Source of the DNA: a virus
Length of the DNA stretch: 33,837 bases
Reading direction: 5' to 3' (one strand)
IMG/VR virus record: IMGVR_UViG_3300029267_003252
Coordinates: 1 to 33,837 of that record
Position numbers and translations under genes: made by a program. Shown here piece by piece: positions 14,097 through 21,226 of the stretch. Under the pieces are notes generated by a model. That model did no database searches. It had not been told where the DNA came from and was given only the letters and a program-made list of their open reading frames with translations. Numbering within the stretch: position 1 is the first letter of the stretch; each line of letters opens with the position of its first letter.

Positions 14097-14182
14097 TTTC
14101 TTTCCCCGAAATCCCCCAAAACTTTCTCTGCCAATTTTGCCAGGAGTGTTAGACATCTTTTCCGTCTCCCGGTTTAGTTGGA
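14097..14182 (+). promoter_or_regulatory. Repeated non-coding element, copy 2 (candidate late promoter)
   Basis: Second copy of the element at 7795-7880: same TTTCTTTCCCC start, one mismatch in AAACTTTYTCTGCC, an identical 30-bp core at 14128-14157, a different 12-bp stretch, and an identical CGGTTTAGTTGGA at 14170-14182. It ends 4 bp before the protease ATG, so GGAAG at its 3' end also serves as the ribosome-binding site. Its place upstream of the protease/scaffold gene corresponds to Mu promoter PI. Confidence 0.6.
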
Positions 14183-14186
14183 AGCG

Positions 14187-15296
14187 ATGGAATTCGAAAT
14201 CCCCATTTTCATCGCTGGAGAATACCCAGGGAAAATTCCTGTTTCGGTCGAGGACCTGGACACGGTCGTCGCCGATTACGATCCGGCAAGATACAACGCC
14301 CCGCTTTGTTTCGGCCACCCGGAAATTGACAGCCCCGCCTGGGGCTGGGTGACCGGTCTCCGCCGTGCGGGCGAGACCCTTCACGCCAAGCTCAAGGGGA
14401 TCGCTCCCTGGGTCAAGGACGTAGTCAACAAGGGGATGTTTCAGTATGTGAGCCCCCGGTTTTTCCGCCCGGAAGAGTCCCCGACCAAGAAAATTCACCT
14501 TCGTCATGTCGGGATGCTGGGGGCGGCGGACCCCGCGGTGCATGGTCTGGAGGGGATGAAGTTTAACCAGCTCACCCCGGAGGAAATCCAGAGCCGGATT
14601 AGTGCGGCCTCCGCGGCCGGGGAGAATTTCTGTTTTCAGTTTAGCCAGGACGGCAGCCATTCGTTGAATTTTTATTCGGGAAAAGTCGGGCCCGATCCGG
14701 GCCAGAAAATCAAAAATGAGGAGGAAAAACAGATGAAGGAGAAACTGATCAAATTGCTGGGGCTTAAAGAGGCCGCCGACGAGACGGCGGTCTTTTCCGC
14801 TATTCAGGCCGCGGTCGAGGCCGGCAAAGCCTCCACCGAGTTTACGGCCGAGCTGTCGAAGGTGCTCGGGTTCAGCGAGACCCCGAAGGAAAGCAGGGAA
14901 ATCATCGGCCGGATCCACGAGCTGAAGATGGACGGCGCCACTTTCGACAAGACCCAGTTCTCCTCTCTCCAGGACCGGGTGGGGAAAATGGAGGCTGAGG
15001 GGTTGGTTAAAAAGTACGAGGACGAGGGGAAGATCATCCCGGCCATCCGGGAGGAGGCCCTTTCCTTCGCCGCCTCGGACCCCGAGCGGTTCCAGAAGTA
15101 CATGGAAAAGGCCCCGAGGATCGCTCCCGACCCCGGCTCCGTCCAGGACAGGTCGGACGGCCCCGAGAAAAACCAGTCAACCGAGGCCCAGAAGTCATGG
15201 TTCGCGGCCGCCGGGTTTGAAGAGGGAAAGGCCGAAGAGCTCCTCGGCTGGAAGAAGCCGGAGAAAAAGCCGGAGGAGAAACAGGCCCAGCAATAG
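14187..15296 (+). CDS. Mu gpI-like prohead protease with C-terminal scaffold
   Basis: 369 aa from the ATG at 14187. The N-terminal 150 residues fit the Mu-like protease family (Mu-like_Pro): EIPIFIAGEYPG, YNAPLCFGHPE, GWVTGLRRAGETLHAKLKGIAPWV and VSPRFFRPEE, ending in HVGMLGAADPAVHG. It should process scaffold and head proteins during capsid maturation. Residues about 183-369 are helical and charged, typical of a scaffold, ending in a Lys/Glu/Gln-rich tail. A TTG at 14178 lies in the repeated element and is less likely. A strong internal start at 14733 could yield the scaffold alone, as with Mu genes I and Z. Confidence 0.85.
   Translation: MEFEIPIFIAGEYPGKIPVSVEDLDTVVADYDPARYNAPLCFGHPEIDSPAWGWVTGLRRAGETLHAKLKGIAPWVKDVVNKGMFQYVSPRFFRPEESPTKKIHLRHVGMLGAADPAVHGLEGMKFNQLTPEEIQSRISAASAAGENFCFQFSQDGSHSLNFYSGKVGPDPGQKIKNEEEKQMKEKLIKLLGLKEAADETAVFSAIQAAVEAGKASTEFTAELSKVLGFSETPKESREIIGRIHELKMDGATFDKTQFSSLQDRVGKMEAEGLVKKYEDEGKIIPAIREEALSFAASDPERFQKYMEKAPRIAPDPGSVQDRSDGPEKNQSTEAQKSWFAAAGFEEGKAEELLGWKKPEKKPEEKQAQQ
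14733..15296 (+). CDS. Nested scaffold protein (Mu gpZ-like) from an internal start
   Basis: In frame inside the protease gene, ATG 14733 is preceded by GAGGAGG with 8 nt spacing, a better site than that of the full-length gene. The 187-aa product begins MKEKLIKLLGLKEAADETAV and consists of helices with SKVLGFSETPKESREIIGRI and a charged C-terminus. In Mu the scaffold Z is made by internal initiation in I, so this matches a known strategy. Scaffold would be needed in excess over protease, which the stronger site would provide. Confidence 0.7.
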   Translation: MKEKLIKLLGLKEAADETAVFSAIQAAVEAGKASTEFTAELSKVLGFSETPKESREIIGRIHELKMDGATFDKTQFSSLQDRVGKMEAEGLVKKYEDEGKIIPAIREEALSFAASDPERFQKYMEKAPRIAPDPGSVQDRSDGPEKNQSTEAQKSWFAAAGFEEGKAEELLGWKKPEKKPEEKQAQQ

Positions 15297-15355
15297 CCCG
15301 GAGTAACGGCAGAGGCAAGGCCAGGCCATAGAACAAAAACCAGGAGGGATAGATC

Positions 15356-15757
15356 ATGGCGATGACAAAGGACAGAAACACCCGGGTGATCGGCGTGGGG
15401 TGCGAGTTTGACGCCCCGGTTGCCGCTTCCACCAAGCTCTACTCCGGAGGAATCATCCAGGCCATTTCCGGCTATGCCGGGGAGGCCGGCGGGAATAGCC
15501 AGCCGATCCTGGGGATATCCCAGGAGCAGAAGGACAACTCCAGCGGGAGCGCGGGGGATAAGGACATCAAACTGATGCGGGGCTGCGCTTTCGGCCCGCT
15601 CAAGAACAGTGCCACTGACCCGGTGGCCCAGGCTAACGCCGGGGCCGACGTTTACGCCGAGGACGCCGAGACAATCTGCGCGACCCAGGGGTCCAAGCTG
15701 GCCGTCGGCAAGCTCCTCAAAGTGACTTCCGAGGGGGTGTTCATTTACATCCCGTAA
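15356..15757 (+). CDS. Small head protein, probable capsid decoration protein
   Basis: 133 aa, Gly/Ala-rich and beta-predicted: VIGVGCEFDAPVAASTKLYSG, IQAISGYAGEAGG, GAFGPL-like turns and a final VGKLLKVTSEGVFIYIP. Size, composition and location between scaffold and major capsid gene fit capsid decoration or stabilising proteins of other phages; such proteins often end with a strand like this one. AGGAGGG precedes ATG 15356 by 7 nt. Assigned by position and general features, not by a diagnostic motif. Confidence 0.6.
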   Translation: MAMTKDRNTRVIGVGCEFDAPVAASTKLYSGGIIQAISGYAGEAGGNSQPILGISQEQKDNSSGSAGDKDIKLMRGCAFGPLKNSATDPVAQANAGADVYAEDAETICATQGSKLAVGKLLKVTSEGVFIYIP

Positions 15758-15814
15758 GCCGGCGCTTCTATCGGCGGAGAGACAAGTAAGAGTAACCGTA
15801 AAAAGGAGGATACA

Positions 15815-16705
15815 ATGGGCGGAATTTTAGACAGTGCAGAGCTCCAGGCCGCGTCCTATACATACCGGGCGCTGTTCAAGGAAAGGCTGGCGGAGCTGCC
15901 CCAGCTCTACAAAAAGCTGGCCACGATCATCGAAAACCCCGACTCGGCGGCGACCAAGCTGGACTGGCTCGCCGATATTTCCGAGATGAAGGAGTGGCTC
16001 GGCGACCGGCAGATCGAAAAGCTGAGGGCTTTCGATTATTCAATCACCCACAAGGACTGGGAAAACACTATCCAGGTCCACAAGCGCGACCTCAAGCGCG
16101 ACAGGGTCGGGATAGTAAAACCCCGCATCAACGCGATGGCGGAGAGCTATATCGACCACCTCCAGGGCATGGTTAACACCCTGGTCACCGGGATGTTTTC
16201 CACCGCCTGTTACGACGGGCAGTACCTCATCGACACCGACCACCCGCTCGAGGACGGGTCCACCCAGTCGAACAAGCTCACCGCGGCCCTGAGCGACTCG
16301 TCTTTCAAAGATGCCATCGAGGTGATGGCCTCGCTCAAGACCTACAAGGGGCTGACCGTTCACCAAACCCTGAGCGGGCTCTTGCTCCTTATCGGCCCCA
16401 GCAACATGGCCACGGCCCACAAGATCGTCGGGAATAAGGGCGCCGGCCAGGCCCTTACCGGGTACGAGGGGATGGCGGAGCCGGTGGTCTGCCCGGTCCT
16501 GGTCGGAAGTCATGCAACCAAATGGGCGCTGGTCCGCCCCCGCTTCGGTCTGATGCCGTTCATCATCTCCCGGGAACAGGACGTTGAGTCGGCCCAGGAT
16601 CTCCTGTTCATGCGGCCGTATTATCTCTTCGGGGTCGACTCCAGCGACAACGCCGGCTACGGCCTCTACGAGGTGATCGTCGGGTCTACCGGCGAGGGAG
16701 TGTAA
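15815..16705 (+). CDS. Major capsid protein (Mu gpT-like)
   Basis: 296 aa, matching the Mu gpT family in length and features: a short N-terminal helix region (AASYTYRALFKERLAELPQLY), LDWLADISEMKEWLGDRQIEKL, the basic RDLKRDRVGIVKPRINAMAE, LIDTDHPLEDG and the C-terminal FIISREQDVESAQDLLF with VDSSDNAGYGLYEVIVGS. It forms the icosahedral shell through the HK97-type fold. A strong AAGGAGG site precedes the ATG by 6 nt, as expected for an abundant protein. Confidence 0.9.
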   Translation: MGGILDSAELQAASYTYRALFKERLAELPQLYKKLATIIENPDSAATKLDWLADISEMKEWLGDRQIEKLRAFDYSITHKDWENTIQVHKRDLKRDRVGIVKPRINAMAESYIDHLQGMVNTLVTGMFSTACYDGQYLIDTDHPLEDGSTQSNKLTAALSDSSFKDAIEVMASLKTYKGLTVHQTLSGLLLLIGPSNMATAHKIVGNKGAGQALTGYEGMAEPVVCPVLVGSHATKWALVRPRFGLMPFIISREQDVESAQDLLFMRPYYLFGVDSSDNAGYGLYEVIVGSTGEGV

Positions 16706-16737
16706 GAGGATACCAATCCGCTAGAGAGCGATTGAGT

Positions 16738-16790
16738 GTCTCTCCCCCTGCCCTCTCCTCCGGGGGAGGGCAGGGGTGAGAGGGAAGAAA
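16738..16790. repeat. CCCTCTCC/GGGAGGG hairpin after the capsid gene
   Basis: TCTCCCCCTGCCCTCTCC, a short CGGG turn, then GGGGAGGGCAGGGGTGAGAGG form a long GC-rich hairpin in the spacer after the major capsid gene. Same family as the repeats near 5830 and 21490. It could also act as an mRNA stabiliser or partial terminator. Confidence 0.6.
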
Positions 16791-16814
16791 AAGGAACCTG
16801 CCAAGGAGGAAACG

Positions 16815-17591
16815 ATGAAAAAGATCAAGGCATTTTTAATTACCGCCCTGGCGCTGGCGTTCTGGTTTGTGCTGGCCCAGCCGGCCCTTGCCGGGGGGCT
16901 CGCTGACAACCCCTCGGACGACGCGCTTTATGTGTTGGGGAGCGCGACTGCCGGCGAGACATTGGTAAACGGCACCGCCGAGTATTCGAGCGCGGTCAAT
17001 GTCCAGGGCCTGGGCGGGCCCCTGGGGATATGGGTGCAGGCCTCCGGGACCACCCCCGTGGTGAAAATCGCCTACCAGGTATCCACGGCGCGGTCCAACT
17101 CGGTTGCCGCCTTCGGATATCCCGAGGGGTCGTCCTGGGTGGTGGAAACCCTGAACGATACCAACGTCCATCAGATCGTTAAGAACGTCGACAACCTGGG
17201 GTGGCTCCGGTTTGCCGTGTTCCCGATCTCCGGGACCAGCCCGAAAGTTACCCTTAAAGTTTATCGGCCCACGGTTGACTCCGGTCCCGGCCAGCTTACG
17301 TATCCTCTTTCGACTACGGCATGCGCAGACGGTGCGATTGCCTCCAGAGGAGGGAAGCTCATTGCCGGGGCCGTATTGACCCGGGTGGTGGATTCCGGCA
17401 CCGACACCACGGTCAAGGTCGTGGACGGCACGGACGCGACCGGGACCCAGTACATTTATCTCGGCCTTCAGGCCACGGAGGGGTCTGTGTCGGTGATGTT
17501 CCCCCGGCCGATCGAGTTTGCCACGGGGATATTTGCGGACTTCGACGTGGACACCGGGGAGGCGTGTATCCAGCTCTACGAGGTGAAGTGA
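16815..17591 (+). CDS. Exported protein with type I signal peptide, in the head operon
   Basis: 258 aa from ATG 16815, preceded by AAGGAGG. The N-terminus is a textbook signal peptide: MKKIK, a hydrophobic core AFLITALALAFWFVLA and QPALA before G27, with likely cleavage after A26 and no lipobox. The mature part is beta-rich with repeated G/T/V turns (GIWVQASGTTPVVKIAYQV, LRFAVFPISGTSPKVTLKVY). Two Cys, in TTACADG and EACIQLY, could form a disulfide. Head proteins are normally not exported, so this is out of place between capsid and connector genes. It could be a periplasmic superinfection-exclusion protein or a host-derived structural protein; no family was recognised. Confidence 0.7.
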   Translation: MKKIKAFLITALALAFWFVLAQPALAGGLADNPSDDALYVLGSATAGETLVNGTAEYSSAVNVQGLGGPLGIWVQASGTTPVVKIAYQVSTARSNSVAAFGYPEGSSWVVETLNDTNVHQIVKNVDNLGWLRFAVFPISGTSPKVTLKVYRPTVDSGPGQLTYPLSTTACADGAIASRGGKLIAGAVLTRVVDSGTDTTVKVVDGTDATGTQYIYLGLQATEGSVSVMFPRPIEFATGIFADFDVDTGEACIQLYEVK

Positions 17592-17884
17592 TGTCCAGGA
17601 AAGACGACGAAAAAGACAAGCAGAAGGGCACCGACCAGGCCATTCTCCGGGTAACCTACCTCAAGAAGGACGGGAAAAGCTTCTGGCGGGGGGGCATCGA
17701 GCACCAGGGCGAGAAATACTACGACCCCCGGGTTTTCACCAAGGACCAGATCACGGCCATCCGCGAGGAAGGAAAGCTCGGCCAGGCCCTGGCGGTCGAT
17801 ATTGTCGGCCGCGGGGATGTGGAAAAAGCCGGTCTGCCGATCATTGAGTCCCTGGAGACAGAGCCCCGGCAGGAAGGGCAGTAA
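17591..17884 (+). CDS. Mu gp35/HI1506-like small protein
   Basis: 97 aa from ATG 17591, overlapping the previous TGA by one base. It contains GKSFWRGGIEHQGEKYYDPRVFTKDQITAIREEGKLGQALAV, which resembles the gp35/HI1506 family of Mu-like phages, where a short RRAG-type strand pair precedes LTxxQxxAL. In Mu the gene likewise lies between gpT and gp36. The N-terminus is charged (SRKDDEKDKQKGT). Role in the virion is unproven for the family. Confidence 0.6.
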   Translation: MSRKDDEKDKQKGTDQAILRVTYLKKDGKSFWRGGIEHQGEKYYDPRVFTKDQITAIREEGKLGQALAVDIVGRGDVEKAGLPIIESLETEPRQEGQ

Positions 17885-18068
17885 TCCGCGGACGGAGCCC
17901 GGGCTCTTTTAAGCGATCGCGACCTGATGGGATGGGTGGTAGCAGCCAAACAGGGAAAAGGCTTTTAAACGCGAATTTCGAGCTCAACGCAGGAAAATCA
18001 AACAGCCGTTTGAAAACAAGCAGCCGGGTCCCAGAAAGTCCCGGCTGTTTTTACCTTGAGGAGAAAAC
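17885..18068. other. Spacer before the connector/tail operon
   Basis: 184 nt with no supported gene. It holds the terminator at 18021-18052 and an AT-rich tract. The next gene starts 16 nt after the terminator, so a tail promoter, if present, must overlap it. I see no clear -35/-10 pair and no copy of the late element. Confidence 0.6.
18021..18052 (+). terminator. Rho-independent terminator after the head genes
   Basis: CAGCCGGG (18021-18028), 11-nt loop, CCCGGCTG (18040-18047): a perfect 8-bp stem followed by TTTTT. It separates the head block from the connector and tail genes, so the tail genes need read-through or their own promoter. Confidence 0.85.
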
Positions 18069-18500
18069 ATGGCTTATTGCACTCAGGAGGATATAGTCGC
18101 CCGAATCGGGATGTCCGAGCTGGTGGGCCTGGCCGATGATGACGGCGACGGCCTGCCCGATTCCAGCAAAGTCGTCCAGGCGATCGCGGACGCGGACGCC
18201 GTGATTGATTCTTTCCTCTCCAACCGCTACTCGACCCCGCTCTCAGCTCCCCCCGCGGTAGTCAAGGCTCTCTCAATCACCATCGCCATTTACAACCTGG
18301 CCAAAAACCCGCCCCGGCGGCCCACCGAGGGGCAAAAGGAAGACTACGAGAGCGCGCTCAAAGCCCTCCAGCGGGTCCATGACCGCAAGCAGGACCTCCC
18401 GGGGATTAGCGAAAAGACCGGGGTGGACGACAAGGTTAACGTGGGTGTCACCGACGGCCAGGAAAGGGTCTTCGACCGGGGGACCCTGGAGGACTTTTAG
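18069..18500 (+). CDS. Mu gp36-like head-tail connector protein (DUF1320)
   Basis: 143 aa fitting DUF1320: starts MAYCTQEDIVARIGMSELVGLADDDGDG, then VVQAIADADAVIDSFLSNRYSTPLS and VVKALSITIAIYNLA, all helix-rich as expected for the gp36/gp6-type adaptor. The C-terminal part (VNVGVTDGQERVFDRGTLEDF) is typical of the family. It probably forms part of the head-tail junction. The stop overlaps the next GTG by one base. Confidence 0.85.
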   Translation: MAYCTQEDIVARIGMSELVGLADDDGDGLPDSSKVVQAIADADAVIDSFLSNRYSTPLSAPPAVVKALSITIAIYNLAKNPPRRPTEGQKEDYESALKALQRVHDRKQDLPGISEKTGVDDKVNVGVTDGQERVFDRGTLEDF

Positions 18501-18940
18501 TGTCCGGATACAGCGTCACGCTCCACAAAGACAAGGCTTTCCAGCGGGCCATGCGAAGGGCCGGGGCCCGGATGGGGGACCTCACCGTGCCATTTAAAGA
18601 GGGCGGCGCCCACATGCTGGCCTCGGTGGCCGAGAATTTCCGCCGCGAGGGCCGGCCGGAAAAGTGGGCCCCGCTGGCCCCCGAGACCCTGGCCGAGAAA
18701 CAAAAGCGCAAGCACGACAAGATCCTGGTCCGGTCCGGCGGGCTCAAGTCCTCGGTGACGTTCAAGGCCCTCCGGGACGCTCTCCAGATCGGCACCAACA
18801 AGGTCTACGGCCGGATCCAGCAGCTCGGCCGGGGCCGTCTCGGGCGCGGGCCCAGGGTCGGCCGGCCTTATTTGATGTTCCAGGAGGAGGACGTGGAACT
18901 GGTGAAAGACGCGCTAATGAATTACGTCCTGGGAGGCTGA
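18500..18940 (+). CDS. Mu gpG-like tail completion protein (Phage_tail_S family)
   Basis: 146 aa. The pattern MLASVAENFRREGRPEKWAPLAPETLAEKQKRKHDKILVRSGGLKSSVTF is the hallmark of phage virion morphogenesis proteins (P2 gpS/Mu gpG), in which a basic GxPxxWxPL motif is followed by L-x-x-SG-L-x-x-S. The C-terminus RVGRPYLMFQEEDVELVKDAL is also typical. It acts at the head-tail joint. Starts with GTG overlapping the gp36-like stop. Confidence 0.85.
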   Translation: MSGYSVTLHKDKAFQRAMRRAGARMGDLTVPFKEGGAHMLASVAENFRREGRPEKWAPLAPETLAEKQKRKHDKILVRSGGLKSSVTFKALRDALQIGTNKVYGRIQQLGRGRLGRGPRVGRPYLMFQEEDVELVKDALMNYVLGG

Positions 18941-19420
18941 TTGAATTACACCGACGAACAGCTCATTGACGCGGTGGTCGAGCAGCTCCGGGGCAGCCGC
19001 CTCCCCGACCTGTTCCCGGGGATAACAATCAAGGAATATCACGGCGAATTCCTGGACGAGGAGCTTTACCAGGAAGACATGAAAAAGCTCCCCGCCTGCC
19101 TGGTGTTTGTCCGCGATGACGAATACACCGAGCTCGACGCCGGCTTTAACAGCTTTGACGTGGAGACGTTTATTTGCGTCATCATGGGGCACCGCCACGC
19201 CGCCGGGCTTACCGCTACCGCCCGCGGCCGGGACGGGGGCGCCGGGATCTTTGACATGGCCCGGGAGGTCCGCCGCTGCCTGGCGGGGAACGACCTTAAC
19301 CTGGACATCAACCCGCTTGTCCCCAAGCGGAGATCGGCGCTGGTCTCGACTAAAGAAGGGACGATTCATTATTTCGATTTTCGTTTTGTCCACGACTATG
19401 ACCGAACGACGGAGGCATAA
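18941..19420 (+). CDS. Mu gp37-like protein (DUF1834)
   Basis: 159 aa with a TTG start immediately after the gpG-like stop. The N-terminal helix TDEQLIDAVVEQLRGS and strands ACLVFVRDDEYTE, VETFICVIMGHRH, and the C-terminal HYFDFRFVHDYDR fit gp37-type tail terminator-like proteins of Mu-like phages. Position after gpG agrees with Mu order. Probable tail terminator or connector component. Confidence 0.7.
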   Translation: MNYTDEQLIDAVVEQLRGSRLPDLFPGITIKEYHGEFLDEELYQEDMKKLPACLVFVRDDEYTELDAGFNSFDVETFICVIMGHRHAAGLTATARGRDGGAGIFDMAREVRRCLAGNDLNLDINPLVPKRRSALVSTKEGTIHYFDFRFVHDYDRTTEA

Positions 19421-19429
19421 ACGAGAGAA

Positions 19430-19498
19430 CAAGTTTCGAGTTCCGAGTTTACAGTTTGCAGTTAACCAGAAACCAGAAACTAAAAACTAGAAACTGAA
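19430..19498. repeat. AAACTAGAAACT array, copy 1
   Basis: The spacer after the gp37-like gene contains GAAACCAGAAACTAAAAACT and AGAAACTGAAAA. The reverse complement of this array is at 20749-20776, after the tail-tube gene, so the two copies form an imperfect inverted repeat flanking the genes at 19518 and 19760. Confidence 0.8.
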
Positions 19499-19517
19499 AA
19501 TAATCCGGGAGGCGAAC

Positions 19518-19757
19518 ATGAAAGAAAAAACCGTCACGCTCAAAGTTAAAGACGGCCTGGGGACGGTGGGCGTCCATACCACCGGCTACGACCGGGAGTT
19601 CGAGCCCGGCCGGACCCACGAGGCCACCGAGCAGGAATACGACCTTTACCTGAAACACGTGGAGAGTCTGGAGACCGTGTCGGAGGGCGAGAAGGGAAAG
19701 GCGGGGGCAAAATCCGCAATCCGCAATCGCCAATCCGCAATCACTGAGGAGGATTAG
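19518..19757 (+). CDS. Small tail-region protein with repeat-encoded C-terminus
   Basis: 79 aa: KTVTLKVKDGLGTVGVHTTGYDREFEPGRTHEATEQEYDLYLKHV, a compact beta-rich core like small proteins in the gp38 position of Mu-like phages, with a GGGAGG ribosome-binding site. The last 16 residues (KSAIRNRQSAITEED) are translated from an AATCCGCA array at 19710-19744. Family not certain. It is followed after 2 nt by the tail-tube-like gene. Confidence 0.6.
   Translation: MKEKTVTLKVKDGLGTVGVHTTGYDREFEPGRTHEATEQEYDLYLKHVESLETVSEGEKGKAGAKSAIRNRQSAITEED
19710..19744. repeat. AATCCGCA array at the 3' end of a tail-region gene
   Basis: Four AATCCGCAATC-type units, one with a CGCC interruption, in frame at the end of the 79-aa protein gene. 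Same family as 6239, 12885, 28912 and 30306. Confidence 0.85.
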
Positions 19758-19759
19758 TC

Positions 19760-20744
19760 ATGTCTGAATGGTTTAGTCAAATACAGCGGGCTTTTTCGAC
19801 CAAGAAGCAGAGCGCCTGGGGGACCGCCCTGGTCAACGGCTCGATGACCGAGGCTTTTCCCTTCAAGGGCGAGGCGGTGGCCGTGCCCGGGGTGGCCCTG
19901 ATCGGCGACGACGAGGAGACCGGCCGGGGGCACGAGTGGCCGACCGACTCCGTGGTCGCGCGGCTGGAGTCGAGCCTCAACTTGAGCTACGACCTCTCCA
20001 CCGAGGCGGCCGGCTATCTCTTGGCTTTCGCGATGGGGGCCTGCTCCAGCGCCCAGCAGGGCGGGACGGCGGCCTACAAGCACGACTTCACCCTCCTGGC
20101 CCCGGCCACGGCCGACCAGCTCCCCTACACCACGATCGTCGAGAAGCTGACCAGCGGGATCAAAAAGAAATACTCCGACATGGTGGTGGACTCGGTCCGG
20201 ATCTCCGGCGAGCGGCTCCGGGAAAGAGGCCACCAGCGACCTCACCATGCCCGCCGCCACCGCGATGAACTTCCTCCCCTGGGGAGGGGTCTCGTTCAAG
20301 TACGGGACCCGGGACTCCGAGACCGAGGTCAAGACCCGCCTGACCCAGTTTGACTTCGCCATCCGCAACAACCACCTCCGGGACCTGGGCTACCAGGCCG
20401 GGGGCGGGACGGAGCGGGCCCAGCTCCTTTTCGGCAAGCGGGGATTCGACTTCAGCTTCACCCTCCTGGCCGACAACACCTCCACCATCCGGGACGACTG
20501 GCGGGCGGGCACGGAGAAAAGCGTTTTGATCGAGATCACCGGGGCCCTGATCGCCTCCACCTACTACCACAAGCTCTACATCGACATCCCCAATTTCATC
20601 ATCACCAGCCTGGAGCACGTCAAGGTCGAGGCCCGGAACGCCTGGCGGATCACCGGCAAACTCCACTACCACAGCGGGACATCGAAGATCCTCTCCGCCT
20701 ACGTCATCAACACCGAGACGGCGTACCTGGGGACGGAAGCCTAA
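19760..20744 (+). CDS. Tail-tube-like protein, split by a frameshift near 20217
   Basis: Two overlapping open frames are clearly one gene. The first starts at ATG 19760 (GGAGGA site) and is good to about 20216: SEWFSQIQRAFSTKKQSAWGTALVNG, GHEWPTDSVVARLESSLNLSYDLS, DSVRISGERL. Coding signal then moves to the frame ending at 20744 (SGKEATSDLTMPAATAMN, LGYQAGGGTERAQLLFGK, RNAWRITGKLHYHSG). Skipping one base near 20216-20220 joins them into about 327 aa. The gene sits where the major tail tube protein is expected, before chaperones and tape measure, and replaces the sheath/tube pair of Mu. In an essential gene the shift is most likely an assembly error or recent mutation. Confidence 0.6.
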
Positions 20745-20748
20745 GTTT

Positions 20749-20776
20749 AGTTTCTAGTTTTTAGTTTCTGGTTTCT
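20749..20776. repeat. AGTTTCTAGTTTTTAGTTTC array, copy 2 (inverted)
   Basis: Reverse-complement counterpart of the array at 19464-19495, followed by a diverged GAAACTGGAGACCAGAAAC unit up to 20811. Lies between the tail-tube and chaperone genes. Confidence 0.85.
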
Positions 20777-20827
20777 AGCTAACTGCAAGCTCGAAACTGG
20801 AGACCAGAAACATCACCGGAGGTGATT

Positions 20828-21226
20828 ATGTACCCATTAGACCGAGGCCTGATCCGAGTCAAGCTGGTTGACGAGACGATCACCCCCCCGACGGAGGTGG
20901 TCCACGCTTTTCGCGAGCCCACCCCGGCCGAGTGGCTCAAGTACACCCGGGAGTCGGCCCGCCTGCGCCCGGTTAAGGGGGAGAACAAGGACGAGCTGTT
21001 ATTCGAGGCCCCCGGCAACGTCCAGGCTATGATGGACCTCTGGGAGGCGCTGATCGTGGAGGTGGAGGGCTACGGCCAGGGCGGGGAAGCAGTCAGCCTG
21101 ACCGATGAGATCAAGGGCAAGATCCCGCCCCGGCACCGCCTGGCCGCGGCCCAGCGGCTGGACCGGGTCCGGACCCGGATCGAGGGGGACGACCGAAAAA
21201 ACTCCCCGCCGCCCTCCGGGTCCTGA
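20828..21226 (+). CDS. Tail assembly chaperone, short form (G-like)
   Basis: 132 aa from ATG 20828, with GGAGG 5 nt upstream; a GTG at 20822 overlaps that site and is rejected. The product begins MYPLDRGLIRVKLVDETITPP, with FREPTPAEWLKYTRESARL and a helical region NVQAMMDLWEALIVEVEGYG. Small, mostly helical proteins with an EP-x-x-x-E-x-x-K/Y pattern directly before a tape measure gene are typical tail chaperones. Near its 3' end is an A AAA AAC site that permits a -1 shift into the extension ending at 21522. Confidence 0.8.
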   Translation: MYPLDRGLIRVKLVDETITPPTEVVHAFREPTPAEWLKYTRESARLRPVKGENKDELLFEAPGNVQAMMDLWEALIVEVEGYGQGGEAVSLTDEIKGKIPPRHRLAAAQRLDRVRTRIEGDDRKNSPPPSGS

